A stretch of 64,000 nucleotides of DNA from the NCBI GenBank assembly GCA_029834535.1, contig JAQMWT010000025.1, forward strand, positions 1 through 64,000, read 5' to 3'. This DNA is from Chrysophaeum taylorii (taxonomy: Eukaryota; Sar; Pelagophyceae; Pelagomonadales; Pelagomonadaceae). The translations under genes and the position numbers were made by a program. How positions within the stretch are numbered: the first letter of the stretch is position 1; each line of letters begins with the position of its first letter. Shown in pieces: positions 24,393-36,190 of the stretch. Under the pieces are notes generated by a model, which saw nothing but the letters and a program-made list of their open reading frames with translations, ran no database searches and was not told where the DNA came from.

Positions 24393-25975
24393 AAGGGAAT
24401 CCTCGCGCGGTGTCCACGCCCCCCTTTGCCCGACACGATCAACAAGGTACGAAGGATACGTTGACGTGACTTTTAGTGTCTGAGGCTCGCGGGCTGACGT
24501 GGGACGCGAATCGCGGGCATCGCAACATCAGCAACAGCGCCAGTCGTGCATCCCACAAGATCCGAGGTCAAGGCATCAAGAACGGCAGTGTCGTCCGGTG
24601 ACCGGTGAGAGAGCAGAGGCGCGCGGTTCGCCTCCAGCCAGCGCTGAGATACAGGATCCTTGTAGAGATGCATAGTAGCGTCGTCGTTGAGTGGGGCGGC
24701 GAAGGCGGTAGGGTTGATGGGCTTGGCTTAGGAGCGTATTGGTTTAATGGTAGGCAACTCCTAGGGTCAAAGAGCCAGAATGGAGAAGCGCAGGGGAAGA
24801 GAAAGGAAGAAGGACCACAGACGACCGCAGCGTAGCGAAAAAAGTAAGAAAGCGCAACAGTCACTGTAGAGAAGGGGAGATAGAAAAGGAAATTAAAAAG
24901 ATAAAGCGGAAATAAGAGTAAATATACAGGAAAGCGAGCGAAAATGGAGAAGCAGGAGGAGGGCGAATAACGGTTTCTAGCAGAAAGGGTGTCTCAAAAG
25001 GCCACTGCTAAAAGGGGGGGACATTGAGCCAGCGCGTGAAGGGGTATGGGAAGTTGTGAAGCCGTGACTCTTGAAGAGCACAGATTTAGAGGGCGCAGGG
25101 ACCAGTAGGACCAAGGAGACAGAGAGTTTGGGACTCGGTTCAGATCCAAGACCGCCACAACTGCCGTCGCCGCCACTACCACCTATCGAGTATGGAGCAA
25201 TCCAAGCCCACCGCACTACTGAGGCCTGCGAGAGTGGCCTCGCGCAACGCGGGTCCTAAGTGAAAAACGAAAAAATGAACGAAAGGGAGAGACGGATCAG
25301 ACGATGCCAAGCTACTGGACACAACCGGCACGACGAGGAGCCCGCCCACCCGAACACGACACACGGCAGACCCGATCTCAACATCCGCGAATTCCCGCAT
25401 GATCGTGACGCGCGACGTGCGCTCGCCCATAATGAACACGATGTTGCAGATGTGACGAGGAAAAACCACTGGCTACTACAGCATGCACCAGTTTTGGTTA
25501 GCGACTCCCAGACTCAAAAATCCAGAATGGATGAGCGCAGAGGAAGAGGAACAAAGTTACTGGGCCCGTCAGGACTCCCTGAATTATGTACTGTCTCATC
25601 TGCTGCTCATCACGTAGGAATTGGTTTGCTGAAACCGACGCCCTGGCAAGTCAAGTTAACTCCGAAGTTTCTTCCCACCTGGCTCTTCACCTCGAATCAT
25701 CACTGAAAGCAGCTCTCTACACGCAGACGCGCACCGCCCGGCTGAGAGCATCGTCAGATCCTACAGCATACGGTAGCTAGTCGCGCGGTCGCGCATGGCC
25801 GATGCTGATCGTTGGTCGTCAAGTTCGTCCCACACACCTAGTTGAGGATGATGAGGCGGATGATATGGAAAGAAATACCTCACGTCTGTCACTAAATATA
25901 CGGGCCTTACGCTAACTAAACTAACTGTAGGCTAGCCCAGTGCATGGGGCGTAGCGCGCAGGATCAGTGTAGTGG
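24393..25975. other. Unassigned interval
   Basis: A purine-rich stretch (about 24770-24980) and scattered short open frames. I see no recognisable protein domain, RNA gene or repeat end here. Confidence 0.4.
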
Positions 25976-26745
25976 TAACAAGTGCAGGCCAGTAAGTTCA
26001 CCTAATCCCAATCTCTAACCCCAGTAAGTTCACCAGGTCCCAGTAAGGTCACCTAGTCCCAATCTCTAACCCCAGTAAGTTCGGCGTAAAACCCACACCC
26101 ACTCACCCCACTCTCCTTTGAGCTCGTCGCTCTCACCCCCGCCAATCTAAGCTTTTTTGATCCGCACACGCCGCTAACCTTTGAGTTTACTCTAAAACCC
26201 TCAGTAAGTTCACTTGGTCCCAGTAAGTTCACCTGGTCACTAACTTCACCTAGTCCGAATCTCGAACCCCAGTAAGTAAGTTCACCTGGTCCCAGTAAGT
26301 TCACCTATAGTGCGCGTGTAGACGCCGGGAGGGGGCTTATCGGTATTGCGCAGCACGTGTGGGGTAAGGTGGAGTCGTCGACCCAGAAGAGGATATCCTC
26401 GGGGTTGCCGACTCGACAGAGAGCCACGTAGAGCTGGACGTGGCAGAAGACGGGCTTGGGCAAGAGGACGCCGACCTCGCGGGGCGTCTGGCCCTGGCTA
26501 CTGTTGATCGTTTGGCGTCGGCGGGCCTTAAGGGATGATGGTTCGAGGAGCCTCGGTGACACGACGCGATCGATCATGTATCTGGTACCGTTGCAGTGGC
26601 CGAGCGACGGGTCGAGGTTGCGAAGACCTTAAGCTCGCGCTCAAAGTCAGCATGCCGTTGGTTGTCAGGGAGTTGAAAACTCTACTGTAAAGAGCGAGGC
26701 GTCGTCTTCCGACCCAACCTTCAATGCCCGTCAGGCACATCCCTC
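25976..26745 (-). mobile_element. Helitron/PIF1-like helicase remnant, left copy
   Basis: Minus-strand sequence encodes the end of a PIF1/Helitron-type helicase: [11 protein letters not shown]-like block near 26600, then [19 protein letters not shown] and [15 protein letters not shown] (26520-26380). In Helitrons this is the C-terminal helicase motif region. Between the CNGTR block and SQGQT the spacing is much shorter than in intact helicases, so an internal part is missing. The same gap occurs in the right copy at 44.5-45.5 kb. The 3' part is an array of short repeats (25985-26310) and the shared end is TAACAAGTGCAGGCC at 25976. The terminus does not match the classical Helitron CTRR end, so a Helentron-like variant is possible. 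Confidence 0.6.
25985..26310 (-). repeat. Short tandem repeats, CAGTAAGTTCACCT units
   Basis: About ten units of CAGTAAGTTCACCTGGTCC and longer variants containing CCCAATCTCTAACCC. The reverse-complement array forms the 3' part of the Helitron-like copy at 45205-45500. Confidence 0.85.
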
Positions 26746-26965
26746 CTACCCCACAAAACCACTACCTTCAATGCCTAGCTCGCGGGCCTGCCTGATCCTT
26801 ACCCTGAATCGGGGGACAAGCATACGCGTACAAACTCCGAGCGGGGCCCGTCCTCTCTTCGCCTGCTCCACGACTCGGCGATGACCCCGACTAGGTCCCG
26901 CATACTTATCTCCGCCCGCCAGGCACATCCCCCCTACCCCACAAACCCACCCACATCCTTCATGC
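26723..26965. repeat. Direct repeat pair of ~45 bp
   Basis: CAGGCACATCCC(T/C)CCTACC followed by CCACAAA occurs at 26732 and again at 26920, about 190 bp apart. Function unknown. Confidence 0.6.
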
Positions 26966-26984
26966 CTCCCCACACACACACCCC

Positions 26985-29900
26985 CGCTTAGCAGTCGACA
27001 TTTAAAGACAAGCAGACAGACTTTTAGCAGTCAACCTTCAAAGACAAACAGACAAACATCTGCCGATTAGTAGTAAGAGAAGAAGTAGGAACCTCCACGA
27101 AGCTGAGAGAGCTAGATTCGCGAGAAAGGCCAAATTAGAAGCGAGAGTATTTTGTTTTGCTCGCATTCGAGTTGGATGCGACAGTGCGTAGCCGAGCAGA
27201 CTAGCTTTTTGGTGGAAAGCATCAGACGCATATCGACTCGGAATTAGAACACTGGCAAACTGCCGGGGCGAGGAAGGAGATGGTTGCTAGCGCCAGCTGA
27301 TGCTGCTAAAAATGTGCTCGACGCACCACTCGAGCGCACAAAGCGGAGCCCCCGGCCTTTGGAGCGTCCAATCGTACTACAAGCAGCGGTCAAGTTTTTT
27401 CTGCTACCGGCGATGAACAACACCGGGTATCGCGTCTTCGTGGTAACCAGGCGATAAATTTCCGCGCCGAGCGGAACCTCGATTGAAGCAACGAAGACCG
27501 ACGCTCGTGGAATTCGCGAGTCTACGAAGGTCGTGGTTGGACAGGAGTGAATCAAAGATCCGACGACGAAGCGAAACGAAAAACGATCGCATATTTAAGA
27601 CGGTCCCTCATACGAGGGGATCGTATTTCTTCTCTCAATGATTGATAGAGCGTATCTCCAACACGAAAGTGCAGCCGCAAGCGCTCCTGGCATAAGGCCA
27701 CCCGCAGCACACTGCGAGAGATCAGGTACTTTGGGGAAAAGGGACGGTGACAACCGCAACTGTCGGGATCAAGACCGACGAGAGTCACTCCCTCGCATTC
27801 AAGGAGGAGTGCCGACACGCGAGCCGCCGAGCCAAGCGACGATCGTCGCGGTCCAAAGACGAACGAAGGGTAGTACGAAAATAATGCAAGTGTTGTTGGC
27901 CAGCATGGACGAGTTCCCGAAACAGCCTGCAGAAGCACAAACTTGAAACCAACGGCACGGTCGAATCTCCCGCCCTGGCCTTCACACTACCAGCGCGGTG
28001 CGCGGGTCGGGCCACCGTTAGGATTCAGCAACGCCAGTTGGCGAGGCGAGAGGAAGGCGCGAAGATCAGAAGGGATGCACTTCACGCATGCTCGAGAGCC
28101 GAGAAGAGGCCAGGCCCACAAGAGTGAGAACACCACACGGAGGGACAACTGGACGGGGCGTCTGGGTTGTGGAAACCACAGACAGAAAAGTTCTTCTTCG
28201 ATGAAACCGGCGATGAAACCGGCGCGCTGCTCAACCATCGGCGAGCGCCTTGACGGACGTCCGGAGATGCATGAGACTTTAGAGGCGCGAGCGAAACGAT
28301 GTCGGCACGTCATGCCAGACTGTCCGAGTCGCGATTGATGGAGGTGACCGTGCGCGTCGAATCAGTTGATGCCAACACCCACGCGCGCCTCAGCCCAGCA
28401 GCGGCCACGAGCTGACGGGAAAAAATATTGGCGTCGACTCGATCGAGAGCGAGGGCCAGCTGCGCTCCCGATAACAAGCAGCTCAAAGAGGGGCCCGCCG
28501 CGGGGGTAAGTTCGGTGCCCACTTCTTCAAGTGGCGTCAACGGCGCATCTCTCGTTGCCGTCGGCGGGGATGGCTCTGGGGTGTCTGGTCCGAGCGGGCA
28601 GACAATCAAGTCACAAAAAGGAGGTGACGACACAGTGCCGAGTATTCGTTCGATGATGCGCGGGGCGATGCAGTAGCGGTTCACGTTCTGGAGCTTCGAG
28701 TGCACATAGTTTGTCGGTCGAGCACGTTAACCGCGAGGCGACGTGCGAGTCCCCAGGGGGCGGGTGACTCCCGTCGGGGATGCCGGACTGCGGGCGACTT
28801 GGACAAGGAGACCCGAAGCACCGGACACCACGCCGCGTACTCGTCGTCCAGGCGGAGCTCCTCGCGGCTTGCTTCGATGTCACGCGAGGGCGGGAGTAGA
28901 CAATCGAATCGGAGGGCGTCGCCCGTGCCAGAACGCGCGACGTTGCCGCCGCGCGTGCGTATGAGCGCATCGACCATCGTCGTGTTCGTGTATTGGAGTG
29001 AGACCCTTTAACCTTAATAGCAGCGAGGAGCGATCGCAGGCTCCTTGATACCTCGGCGCGAGCGCGGTCCCGCGTGCTGAACGTGCGTTCGTACGATAAT
29101 CCCAACACCATAGCATCATCTTGGTGATCGACAGTCTCGAGATTGTCACGATGAGCTTGGCGCCGAAATCGTTGCTGTGAGCCGGCCTGTGAGCCTCGGA
29201 GCCATTCAGCATCGAAGGCGCTGCTGTTTTTTTGATTGCCGAGGACGATCGACGCAACGCGCGGGATGCGACTCCGGCGGTTCCACGTATTCGGCAAACC
29301 TCCAGCTCGCCCACTACGGTTCGAGTCGCCGACCCGAGGTAGGCATGTCTCACCGCGCCTTTCGCGCGTTGCGTAGGTTTTTTTCCTGAGCGGATTTAAT
29401 GGGAGATGTCGAGAGTTCTACGGAAATAGAACGCGAGGATCAAGAGCCACTCCTCTGTGTCTATTACCGTTGACTCGAGCGGGTCGACTTGGTCGCGCAG
29501 ATTTTATTTTTCGAGTTCGGTTATAATCTGCGCGTCTTTTTTCCGTGTCGGCGAAGCTTCACCCTGCTCAATCGTGTCCTTCATCGCAAACACACACACT
29601 CTCTCTCGAGATTCTTGTGTAGATTTGGCGACGTTGGGCGCTTTATCTCTCCTGCCGCTCGCCCGTTTGGCGTGCGGCTTTTCACGATTGCCGAGCTCGG
29701 TCTCGGACGGGATGTTCGAACTGCGCCTTGCGGAACAGAGTAGGAATCATCTTCTCTGGACCGCGCAGTGACGACGACGACCTCAAACTCGCCGAGTCGT
29801 CCGAGCTAGAGTCGCCCAAGACGAAACCGGCTGTCCGGTTCGAAGTCACACCCGTGGTATCGGTACCACAAGCACTCTCGTATTAAACCGGGGGCGTGGC

Positions 29901-30700
29901 CTCCAACAGGGGCCCGGAGCTCGCTGTTTTCTTAGTCCGAGTCGGACACACCAACTTTTTTCGCATCGGTTCAAAAAAGCGCTTGCTTTTCGGCTACACT
30001 CGAGACGGCGGCTTCCGCGCCGTCTTGGCCTGTTGTCGAGCCCGAACTTGGGCATCGCGTAGCTCGTCGATATTTGTGCTCGCAGCAGCAGCAGCCAGTG
30101 GTTGTATCGAACGAAGGGGCTCACTGCATGCGCGACACCGTGCTGCCACGCGAGAAACGTACGAGGGCTTGTTAGCACCAGGTGGTCGAGCAACTAACTT
30201 GTGCCGCCGCGGGGCGACGCTGCGAGGCCTCTGAGTCCCGAGCGGTAGGTACCAACCAACAAACAAAAGCGCCCTGGCAGACAGACAGACAGACACAAGG
30301 AGGAGCGTCTCGAGGAGGAGACGGTGGTGTGTACACACGCCACGTGGCGATTGGATCCGTTTGAAGATCGAGGTAAGGATGACCTACAAAGTAGAAGTAG
30401 GCCGCAACTCAAGGACAAAGCACCGAAATCCCCCTTGATTTTTGAAAGGAGATCGAAAAGAAATAATATTGTGTGCGGGGGTGAGAATCCATTCGAATAA
30501 TCCATTCGAATCCATCAATATTCCAAAGAAAGGAGTCCCGAATGTAGGGAAATGAGTTGCAGTTAGCTATGCTAACCCTATAAATGTATCGAAATTGGAA
30601 GAGTCATATGTTGAAGAAGGGGCCGTTGGTCGTATCTGCAAGACGTATATAGCTCCGTTGAAGGACCAGACGACGTATACGCGAGGAGAGGTAAAGAAAG
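26985..30700. other. Long interval without a recognised gene
   Basis: Contains several 100-230-codon open frames on both strands (for example minus 27938-27552, 29297-28611 and 28705-28310), all with skewed Arg/Ser composition expected from GC-rich shadow frames. A PolII promoter for the Myb gene may lie in 30400-30700. I see no tRNA, rRNA or transposon end that I can support. Confidence 0.35.
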
Positions 30701-31213
30701 ATGACTGAGGAAGCACCGGCCCCGGCTCCAAAGACGAAGAAGCGGAGCTGGACCGATGCCGAGGACGAACGACTCGCGGCGGCCGTCCGGGCATCGGGCG
30801 AGAGGAATTGGAAGGCGAAAGCCGCGGCCGTTGGAACGAGGGACCACGTCCAGTGCCTTCAACGATGGTCGAACGTCCTCAAGCCGCGACTCACCGAAGG
30901 CACATGGACGACCGCCGACGACCGCAAGCTCGCAGCTCTCATCGCGCGGTACCGCGAGGAAGGTCAGGAACCGAACTGGGCACGCATCGCCAGAAAAATG
31001 AAGAAAGGATCGGCGCGAGCGTGCCGCGAACGGTGGCAGTTTCACCTCTCGCGACGCCAGGAGGACTACCGCTACTACGACTACCCGCAATACTACTACC
31101 CGCCACCCCAGTACTACCCGCCCCAGTATTACCCGCCTCCCCAGTACTACCCGCCCCACCACTACCCGCCGCCGCCGCCCCACGCCTATCCTCCCGACCA
31201 CGGCGCCGTCTAA
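30701..31213 (+). CDS. Small two-repeat Myb/SANT DNA-binding protein
   Basis: A single-exon frame of 170 residues. Two Myb/SANT repeats: about 14-62 (RSWTDAEDERLAAAV ... QCLQRWSNVLKP) and about 66-117 (GTWTTADDRKLAALI ... SARACRERWQFHL). The regularly spaced Trp residues and the final RW(x)nL helix are those of R2R3-type Myb domains, which bind DNA through the third helix of each repeat. The tail (118-170) is made of Tyr-Pro repeats (YYPPPQYYPPQYYPP), a low-complexity region that could act in activation or condensation; that is inference. A nuclear transcription factor is the simplest reading. No neighbouring gene is co-oriented closely enough to suggest a target. Confidence 0.85.
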   Translation: MTEEAPAPAPKTKKRSWTDAEDERLAAAVRASGERNWKAKAAAVGTRDHVQCLQRWSNVLKPRLTEGTWTTADDRKLAALIARYREEGQEPNWARIARKMKKGSARACRERWQFHLSRRQEDYRYYDYPQYYYPPPQYYPPQYYPPPQYYPPHHYPPPPPHAYPPDHGAV

Positions 31214-32911
31214 AACCTGGTGGACGCCACCCCTCTCTCCTTCTCTCTCGATCGCCCCTTGTACCTACCCAACACAACTTCTATCATCTGGCTGCTTTCA
31301 CTAGTCTGAGGGTCCTGCCGTTAGTCCTTCGAGCCTCCTGCCGATAGGCATCGATCGTCAGAAACCACTTTATAACTCTAACCCTTCTGGAGTTATTGGA
31401 TTGTCGAATCTTCGGCGAACGAATCCTATTATTATTATGTATTAGCGATAGAATCATGGAAACATTTAATTATTCTCTAGTTAGGAGTTGGTTTGTTGAA
31501 CAAGGCAGGAGGCTACTACTCCTCGACACCTCCTAAAGGAGGAAGTTCTGAGGCGGGCCAATACTTGCCTGGATGTGACTTACTTTTTTTGTACGTCGAT
31601 CGACCTTTTAAAGTTTTTAAAGGTCGACCGTGAAGAGTGACGTGTTCGGATATCAATGGAGGACGAAACGCCGTACGCAGCGCGGGTATTCTTGGTCGGC
31701 GACGTCGTGCGTTCTGAGTCGTGGGACCCACAGACTACCACGCGCGAACCGCAGTTCGTTCTCCTGTCCGCTCGACGCTCGGACTCCCGGGAAAATCTAA
31801 GCGGCTTCTGTTCAGCGCACGCTCCGCTCTTGAATAACGTATAGGGTCGGATAAGGGATGATGCGGGGGTCTCGCGCCGTGGCCAAAAAAGCCCCAAGAA
31901 TCGGCCGGCTTTTTTTTGTTCCGTCGTCAAGTTGACCTAAAATAGTGCCGTTTTTATACTGGAGCGAAAGTCGGTAGCTGCCGATTATCCACATGGGAGT
32001 GAGGTATTTTGGCCCTTCAGGGCGAGGCGGGAGCCTGGGTGGCTCTATATATTCTGCACGATGCCATCGGCTCATAATACAACATCCGGCGCATAAGGAA
32101 TGAATGTCTGTAGGCCCAATGAGGCGTTTTTCGCGCGCTGGGGCCACTTCTATAGGCCCGGTCATCAAGCTGGGTATCCTCGGAGGAGACCTGGCCCGCG
32201 AACACAGCTCTTCGAAGTCGTCGTTGTCATCGACGTCCATCGCGCTCCCCACCCTCTCCTCCTCCTCCTCGTATTCGTTGTCCAGGGACGCGAAGCGCCA
32301 GGAAAAGGCTTGGAGTCGTTTAAGAGTCGCCTGCTGAAAAACCGTCGTCGTCATAGGAAAAAATGAAGATCATTGTAGTCTTCGTCGAATACCGCCTCGA
32401 TGGTGTTGGCGGGCATCCGTTATGATGACCCGACAACTCACTCCCAGAGAAACCTCGACGCACGACCCAACCGCGTCGATCGTCGGTAGCTTCGAGCTGC
32501 CGCTCGTTGTCCGCGTCCGCTTCCTAGGGTGGCGAGAGGCGCGGCATTCCACAACCTTGGCCACGAGCTCGTCAACAACGCTCAAGTGCAGCCTCGTGTC
32601 GAGCTCGACGCGATCTCGAACACTGGCAGAGCGAGTCACCACTGCCTCGGCGACCAAGTCGCGGGAGATTGTGTTCGTAGGCGTACTTGAGGTGCTGAGG
32701 AATTCGACGTTGGCCTCGGAACCGGTCTGGCCGATCATATGCCCGTGGGTATGAGGTCGCCAATGCCCGTTTCGACCTCTCGATGTTCGCGTCGAGGACG
32801 TTCGACAGCGCAGCGTCTCTCGGGAGCTGCTGCTTCTTAAATGCCGCGTCGAGTCGCGTCTTGACCGTCGAGAGCTGGGGGCCCTCCCTCCCTCACGAGC
32901 TCGAGTGCTCG

Positions 32912-32946
<35 letters not shown>

Positions 32947-33175
32947 GGGCGCCGAACCGATTTGGCGATCGATCGCCTTGACCTCGCCAGCCGCCGCGCT
33001 CTGGTCGGAGAGCTCGTAAGACGCGCTGAGCGAGCGCCCGTCTCGCTTTGCCATCGAGCGTCGCGTCGCCGTCGCCGACGTCACCGTAGCCCAGGCCCAC
33101 GGCGGTCTCATGTAAGAGCGTAATAATAATTGTCCTCCTATGTCGGTATGACGACGTCCCGTGACCCTAACCACG
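31214..33175. other. Interval between the Myb and acyltransferase genes
   Basis: One minus-strand frame with a true ATG (32354 to 31812, 180 residues) has a mixed, protein-like composition with an acidic stretch (EYEEEEERVGSAMDVDDNDD), but no domain I recognise. It could be a small gene or an exon. The remainder shows only short shadow frames and a (CTA)n microsatellite. Confidence 0.3.
32912..32944. repeat. (CTA)n microsatellite
   Basis: About eleven uninterrupted CTA triplets. Confidence 0.95.
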
Positions 33176-34624
33176 ATGATGATGATCGCGATGTTGTTTT
33201 TGGTGACGACCTGCTTCTTCCCCCTCGGCGTTTTGATCGTACACAGCTTTTTTCATCGACCCGAGAACCCTGTGGTCCAAATCTGCGCTGTTCATTTCGT
33301 CTGGAACTCGGCTGTTATCGGTCACGGCGCTATTGCGCTTCCGTTTCTGATTTTCCAAAAGCAGAACGCCGTCCACGACTATTTGATTTTCATGATATTG
33401 ATCGTTGCCCCGCTCGAAGTTTTGACAGGAGCAGTGAAAATCTTCCTGAGCAAACATAAAATCAGGTTTTGCTGGCGGCATAGGATGATTTTGGGCTTTG
33501 CGGTGGTTCATTTGGCAATATTTTACTTCGCGCGAGCGGTGCGGCCGGACTCGCTTTGGCTGACGCTCTTGTGCACGTTTCTGTTCTACGGTTACGCCGG
33601 CAGCTATCTCCCCGCGAATCCGGAAGGCGATGGCCCGGAAATCACGGGGTCGAGGGAATGGCCCGCGCTAAAGAAGTTTCTCTCGCCGATCCTTTTCGAG
33701 CCGATCTTTCGTTATCTGAATTTTCGGATTATTATAGACACCACCCCTGACCATCATCACGGAAGACTCGATTACGATACGTCGAAGATTGAGGACCATA
33801 TTTTAGCGGCTTCGCGTGAATTGAAGAGTCTGAACGGGCGTCTACCAAAATCGCACCCTCTGAGAGAAGCGGAAGCTCTGTTGCGCAGAGCGTCGGACGT
33901 TATTGGCGAAGGGTCGGACCCAACGATGCTCCTCGAGAAAACGGAAACGGCCGTGTTTGGGTTCCACATCCACGGGATCATCCCGTTCACCGCAGCGTTG
34001 ATGACGTTAAGAAGAGAATTTCCCAAATCTGTGGTCGCGACAGACGCGATGTGCCACGCGATCGCGTGGATGCGAGACCTCGCGCAGTGGCTGGGAGCTC
34101 GCGAATGCACGCGCGATTGCATCGCCAAGACGCTCCAGACGACATCGGTTGTTTTGGTGCCGGGGGGACAAGCCGAAATTTTGATGAATTATTCGGAAAA
34201 AAATATTATCAAAGTCTACACGGGGCACAAGGGGTTTATCAAATTAGCAAAAAATTTAAAGACCCGCCTCGTCCCCGTCTTCAGCTTTGGCGAGTGGGAA
34301 CTCCTGGACAACATTCGGCTTCCAAAATTGCAAAAATTCACGCGTAGAATCCTCGGTTTCCCGTTGCCGTTTCTTCCTATTGGCGTCTACGGTTTACCCT
34401 TCCCCCGGAAACCTCCCCGCGGCATCACCGTCGTGGTCGGTCGCCCCCTCGACGTCGAACACTACCCCGACGCCGACGCCGTCCACGCGGCCTACTACGC
34501 CCGCCTCCGGTCCCTCGTCGACAAGTACAAATCCGACGCGGGCTACCCCCACCTAACCCTCCTCATGTGTCCGGCCCGCGCCGGTCTTCTGCGAGGACCC
34601 CTCTCGGCAGGCAAATCTGACTAA
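33176..34624 (+). CDS. DGAT2-family diacylglycerol O-acyltransferase
   Basis: A single-exon frame of 482 residues from the first in-frame ATG at 33176; the open frame continues a few codons upstream without ATG. DGAT2-family enzymes transfer an acyl group from acyl-CoA to diacylglycerol (or a related alcohol) at the ER, the last step of triacylglycerol synthesis. Evidence: four hydrophobic segments in the first ~125 residues, then the family's FGFHxHGI signature at about 262-268, the VLVPGGQAE block at about 327-335 and KGFIKLAK...LVPVFSFGE. The signature is H-I-H-G (264-267) where the family normally has H-P-H-G. Both histidines are kept, so activity is plausible. An extended N-terminus makes it longer than animal DGAT2 (about 390 residues), as often seen in algae. 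Substrate preference (diacylglycerol, monoacylglycerol or wax alcohol) cannot be told from sequence. Confidence 0.85.
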   Translation: MMMIAMLFLVTTCFFPLGVLIVHSFFHRPENPVVQICAVHFVWNSAVIGHGAIALPFLIFQKQNAVHDYLIFMILIVAPLEVLTGAVKIFLSKHKIRFCWRHRMILGFAVVHLAIFYFARAVRPDSLWLTLLCTFLFYGYAGSYLPANPEGDGPEITGSREWPALKKFLSPILFEPIFRYLNFRIIIDTTPDHHHGRLDYDTSKIEDHILAASRELKSLNGRLPKSHPLREAEALLRRASDVIGEGSDPTMLLEKTETAVFGFHIHGIIPFTAALMTLRREFPKSVVATDAMCHAIAWMRDLAQWLGARECTRDCIAKTLQTTSVVLVPGGQAEILMNYSEKNIIKVYTGHKGFIKLAKNLKTRLVPVFSFGEWELLDNIRLPKLQKFTRRILGFPLPFLPIGVYGLPFPRKPPRGITVVVGRPLDVEHYPDADAVHAAYYARLRSLVDKYKSDAGYPHLTLLMCPARAGLLRGPLSAGKSD

Positions 34625-34714
34625 CCTGTATTTTATTTTATCAAGGGGGTCCTGGGACCTTTTTCGTCTGTGACACACACACATCGACCAGGAGCGAGTA
34701 GAAAAGTGCGCTCT

Positions 34715-34742
34715 CGTTCCGTTCCGTTCCGTTCCGTTCCGT
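34715..34742. repeat. CGTTC pentamer repeats
   Basis: Four to five tandem CGTTC units just downstream of the acyltransferase gene. Confidence 0.85.
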
Positions 34743-34824
34743 CGTAGGGCACGGACGCACTTGTTTTTTCCGAGCCCCCTTTTAATAAATCCCTTGTATA
34801 TCTATCATGCGCAAGGCCACTCAC

Positions 34825-36190
34825 TCACCACACCATGTCCAGCGCTCCTCGTCGCTCAGGAGGGTTTTTGTTGTTTCCCTCGGTCATGACGATATGTTGG
34901 CAGCTCGGAGATGATGCGCTCGCATCAGCAGGCAGGCAGCGCGCCGATATTGATTGCCCTTCGAATCTCGTGGTGCCGTGATGTCTGGAAGGTAGCCGTA
35001 CTCCTGGTTCCCTTCGATTATTCGCATGTAGAGAGCTTGCCGACCTTTTGAGGAGGAGCATCATAATATCTTGAAGTTTTGGATAAATTTCTCTCTCCGA
35101 GAGGTTGTCAGGAAATAAATAAATTCCTTGAGCCAATCGATGCTGCCAGCGTATACCCACTTCACGAAGGCGCGTTCGAACTCTCCAGCATCGCCACCTC
35201 CGATTCCACAGATCATCATCATCCGCGTCGGACGCCCGTCGCAGATGAAGCCCGTTTGCGCCTCCAATAAATAAATATTATACCGCCACAGTCGCTGAAA
35301 AGCGGCTGCAGAGTCAGCTACGTTGGCTTCCTTTGCCCGGCGGTACCAAAATGCGGTCGAAGCATTTTCCACCTTCTCGAGGATGGCCTCGTCCGACTCT
35401 GGTCTAGATTGTCGAAAGCTTTACAACAAACCAGCCACAGGTCCAAGAGCATGGCGGCCTACAAACACTCCACTCACTCAGGACGTGACACAAATTGAAA
35501 CCCGGCGGCCCGGCGCTTAATCTTCTTCTTGTCCGCGATGGTACCGCCATCACGCGTGAAGACCCCGGCGGACGAACTGTCAAAACAGTTGGTGATGACG
35601 TGAGTCAGGAGCTTGTCAAAGTTTGTGAACTCGCCCCGAACGTAGGAGGCGAGTGCCCTGCGCGCCAAGTACTTCCACTCGCCGTCCCCCCCACCAGCAA
35701 TGTAGTACCCGACGACCACGTCCCGGAAGAACTCGTTCGAAACTTGGAATTTGCCGTATATGTAGAAGTGTGCCGTCTCTGCGAGCGCCATGTCTATGTT
35801 CCCTTTCAGCACGAACGAGTCAAGCGCCTCCGGGCGTACCCCCGCCGCGATCGCTCTGCTAGCCGCGCTCGCCCGCCGCGACGTTGAGCCCCTCGTAGAT
35901 CCCCGTCTGCCTCTCGTGGACCTACTTTCAATTCTTCCGGCCGATGTCCGACTGCGGATGCTTCTTGGCGAAGTGTTCGATAGCACCCCCTCTTCTTTTT
36001 GTTGTACTGCAGCCTCAGCAATGCATAGCACACGCCGGTGTCGTCCTGGTTCGAGCACGCGCGCGTCTTCTTCGACTTGTTGGCGTGCGGCTTCAGGCAC
36101 TCGGGGTGGTCGCCCTTGAGGCGCTTGACCGCGCCCCAGACGCCGCTCTTCTGGCCGCCCCGCTTAACGTTGCCCGCCTTTCTTGGCGTG
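34825..36190 (-). mobile_element. hAT-like DNA transposon remnant
   Basis: Minus-strand pieces in several frames read, in order, like a hAT-superfamily transposase. First is a Cys/His stretch resembling a BED finger (around 36185-36020, KSGVWGAVKRLKGDHPEC). Next is a central block (about 35800-35480) with AHFYIYGKFQVSNEFF and a DGGTIADKKK motif, comparable to the GxTxMxDGWT region of hAT/DUF659 proteins. Last is a late block (35372-35061) containing FERAFVKWVYAG, comparable to the hAT C-terminal region. The frames are interrupted at least twice and no terminal inverted repeats or 8-bp target duplication were identified, so the ends are only estimates. Similarity is by motif pattern alone; a different DNA-transposon superfamily is possible. 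Confidence 0.45.
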
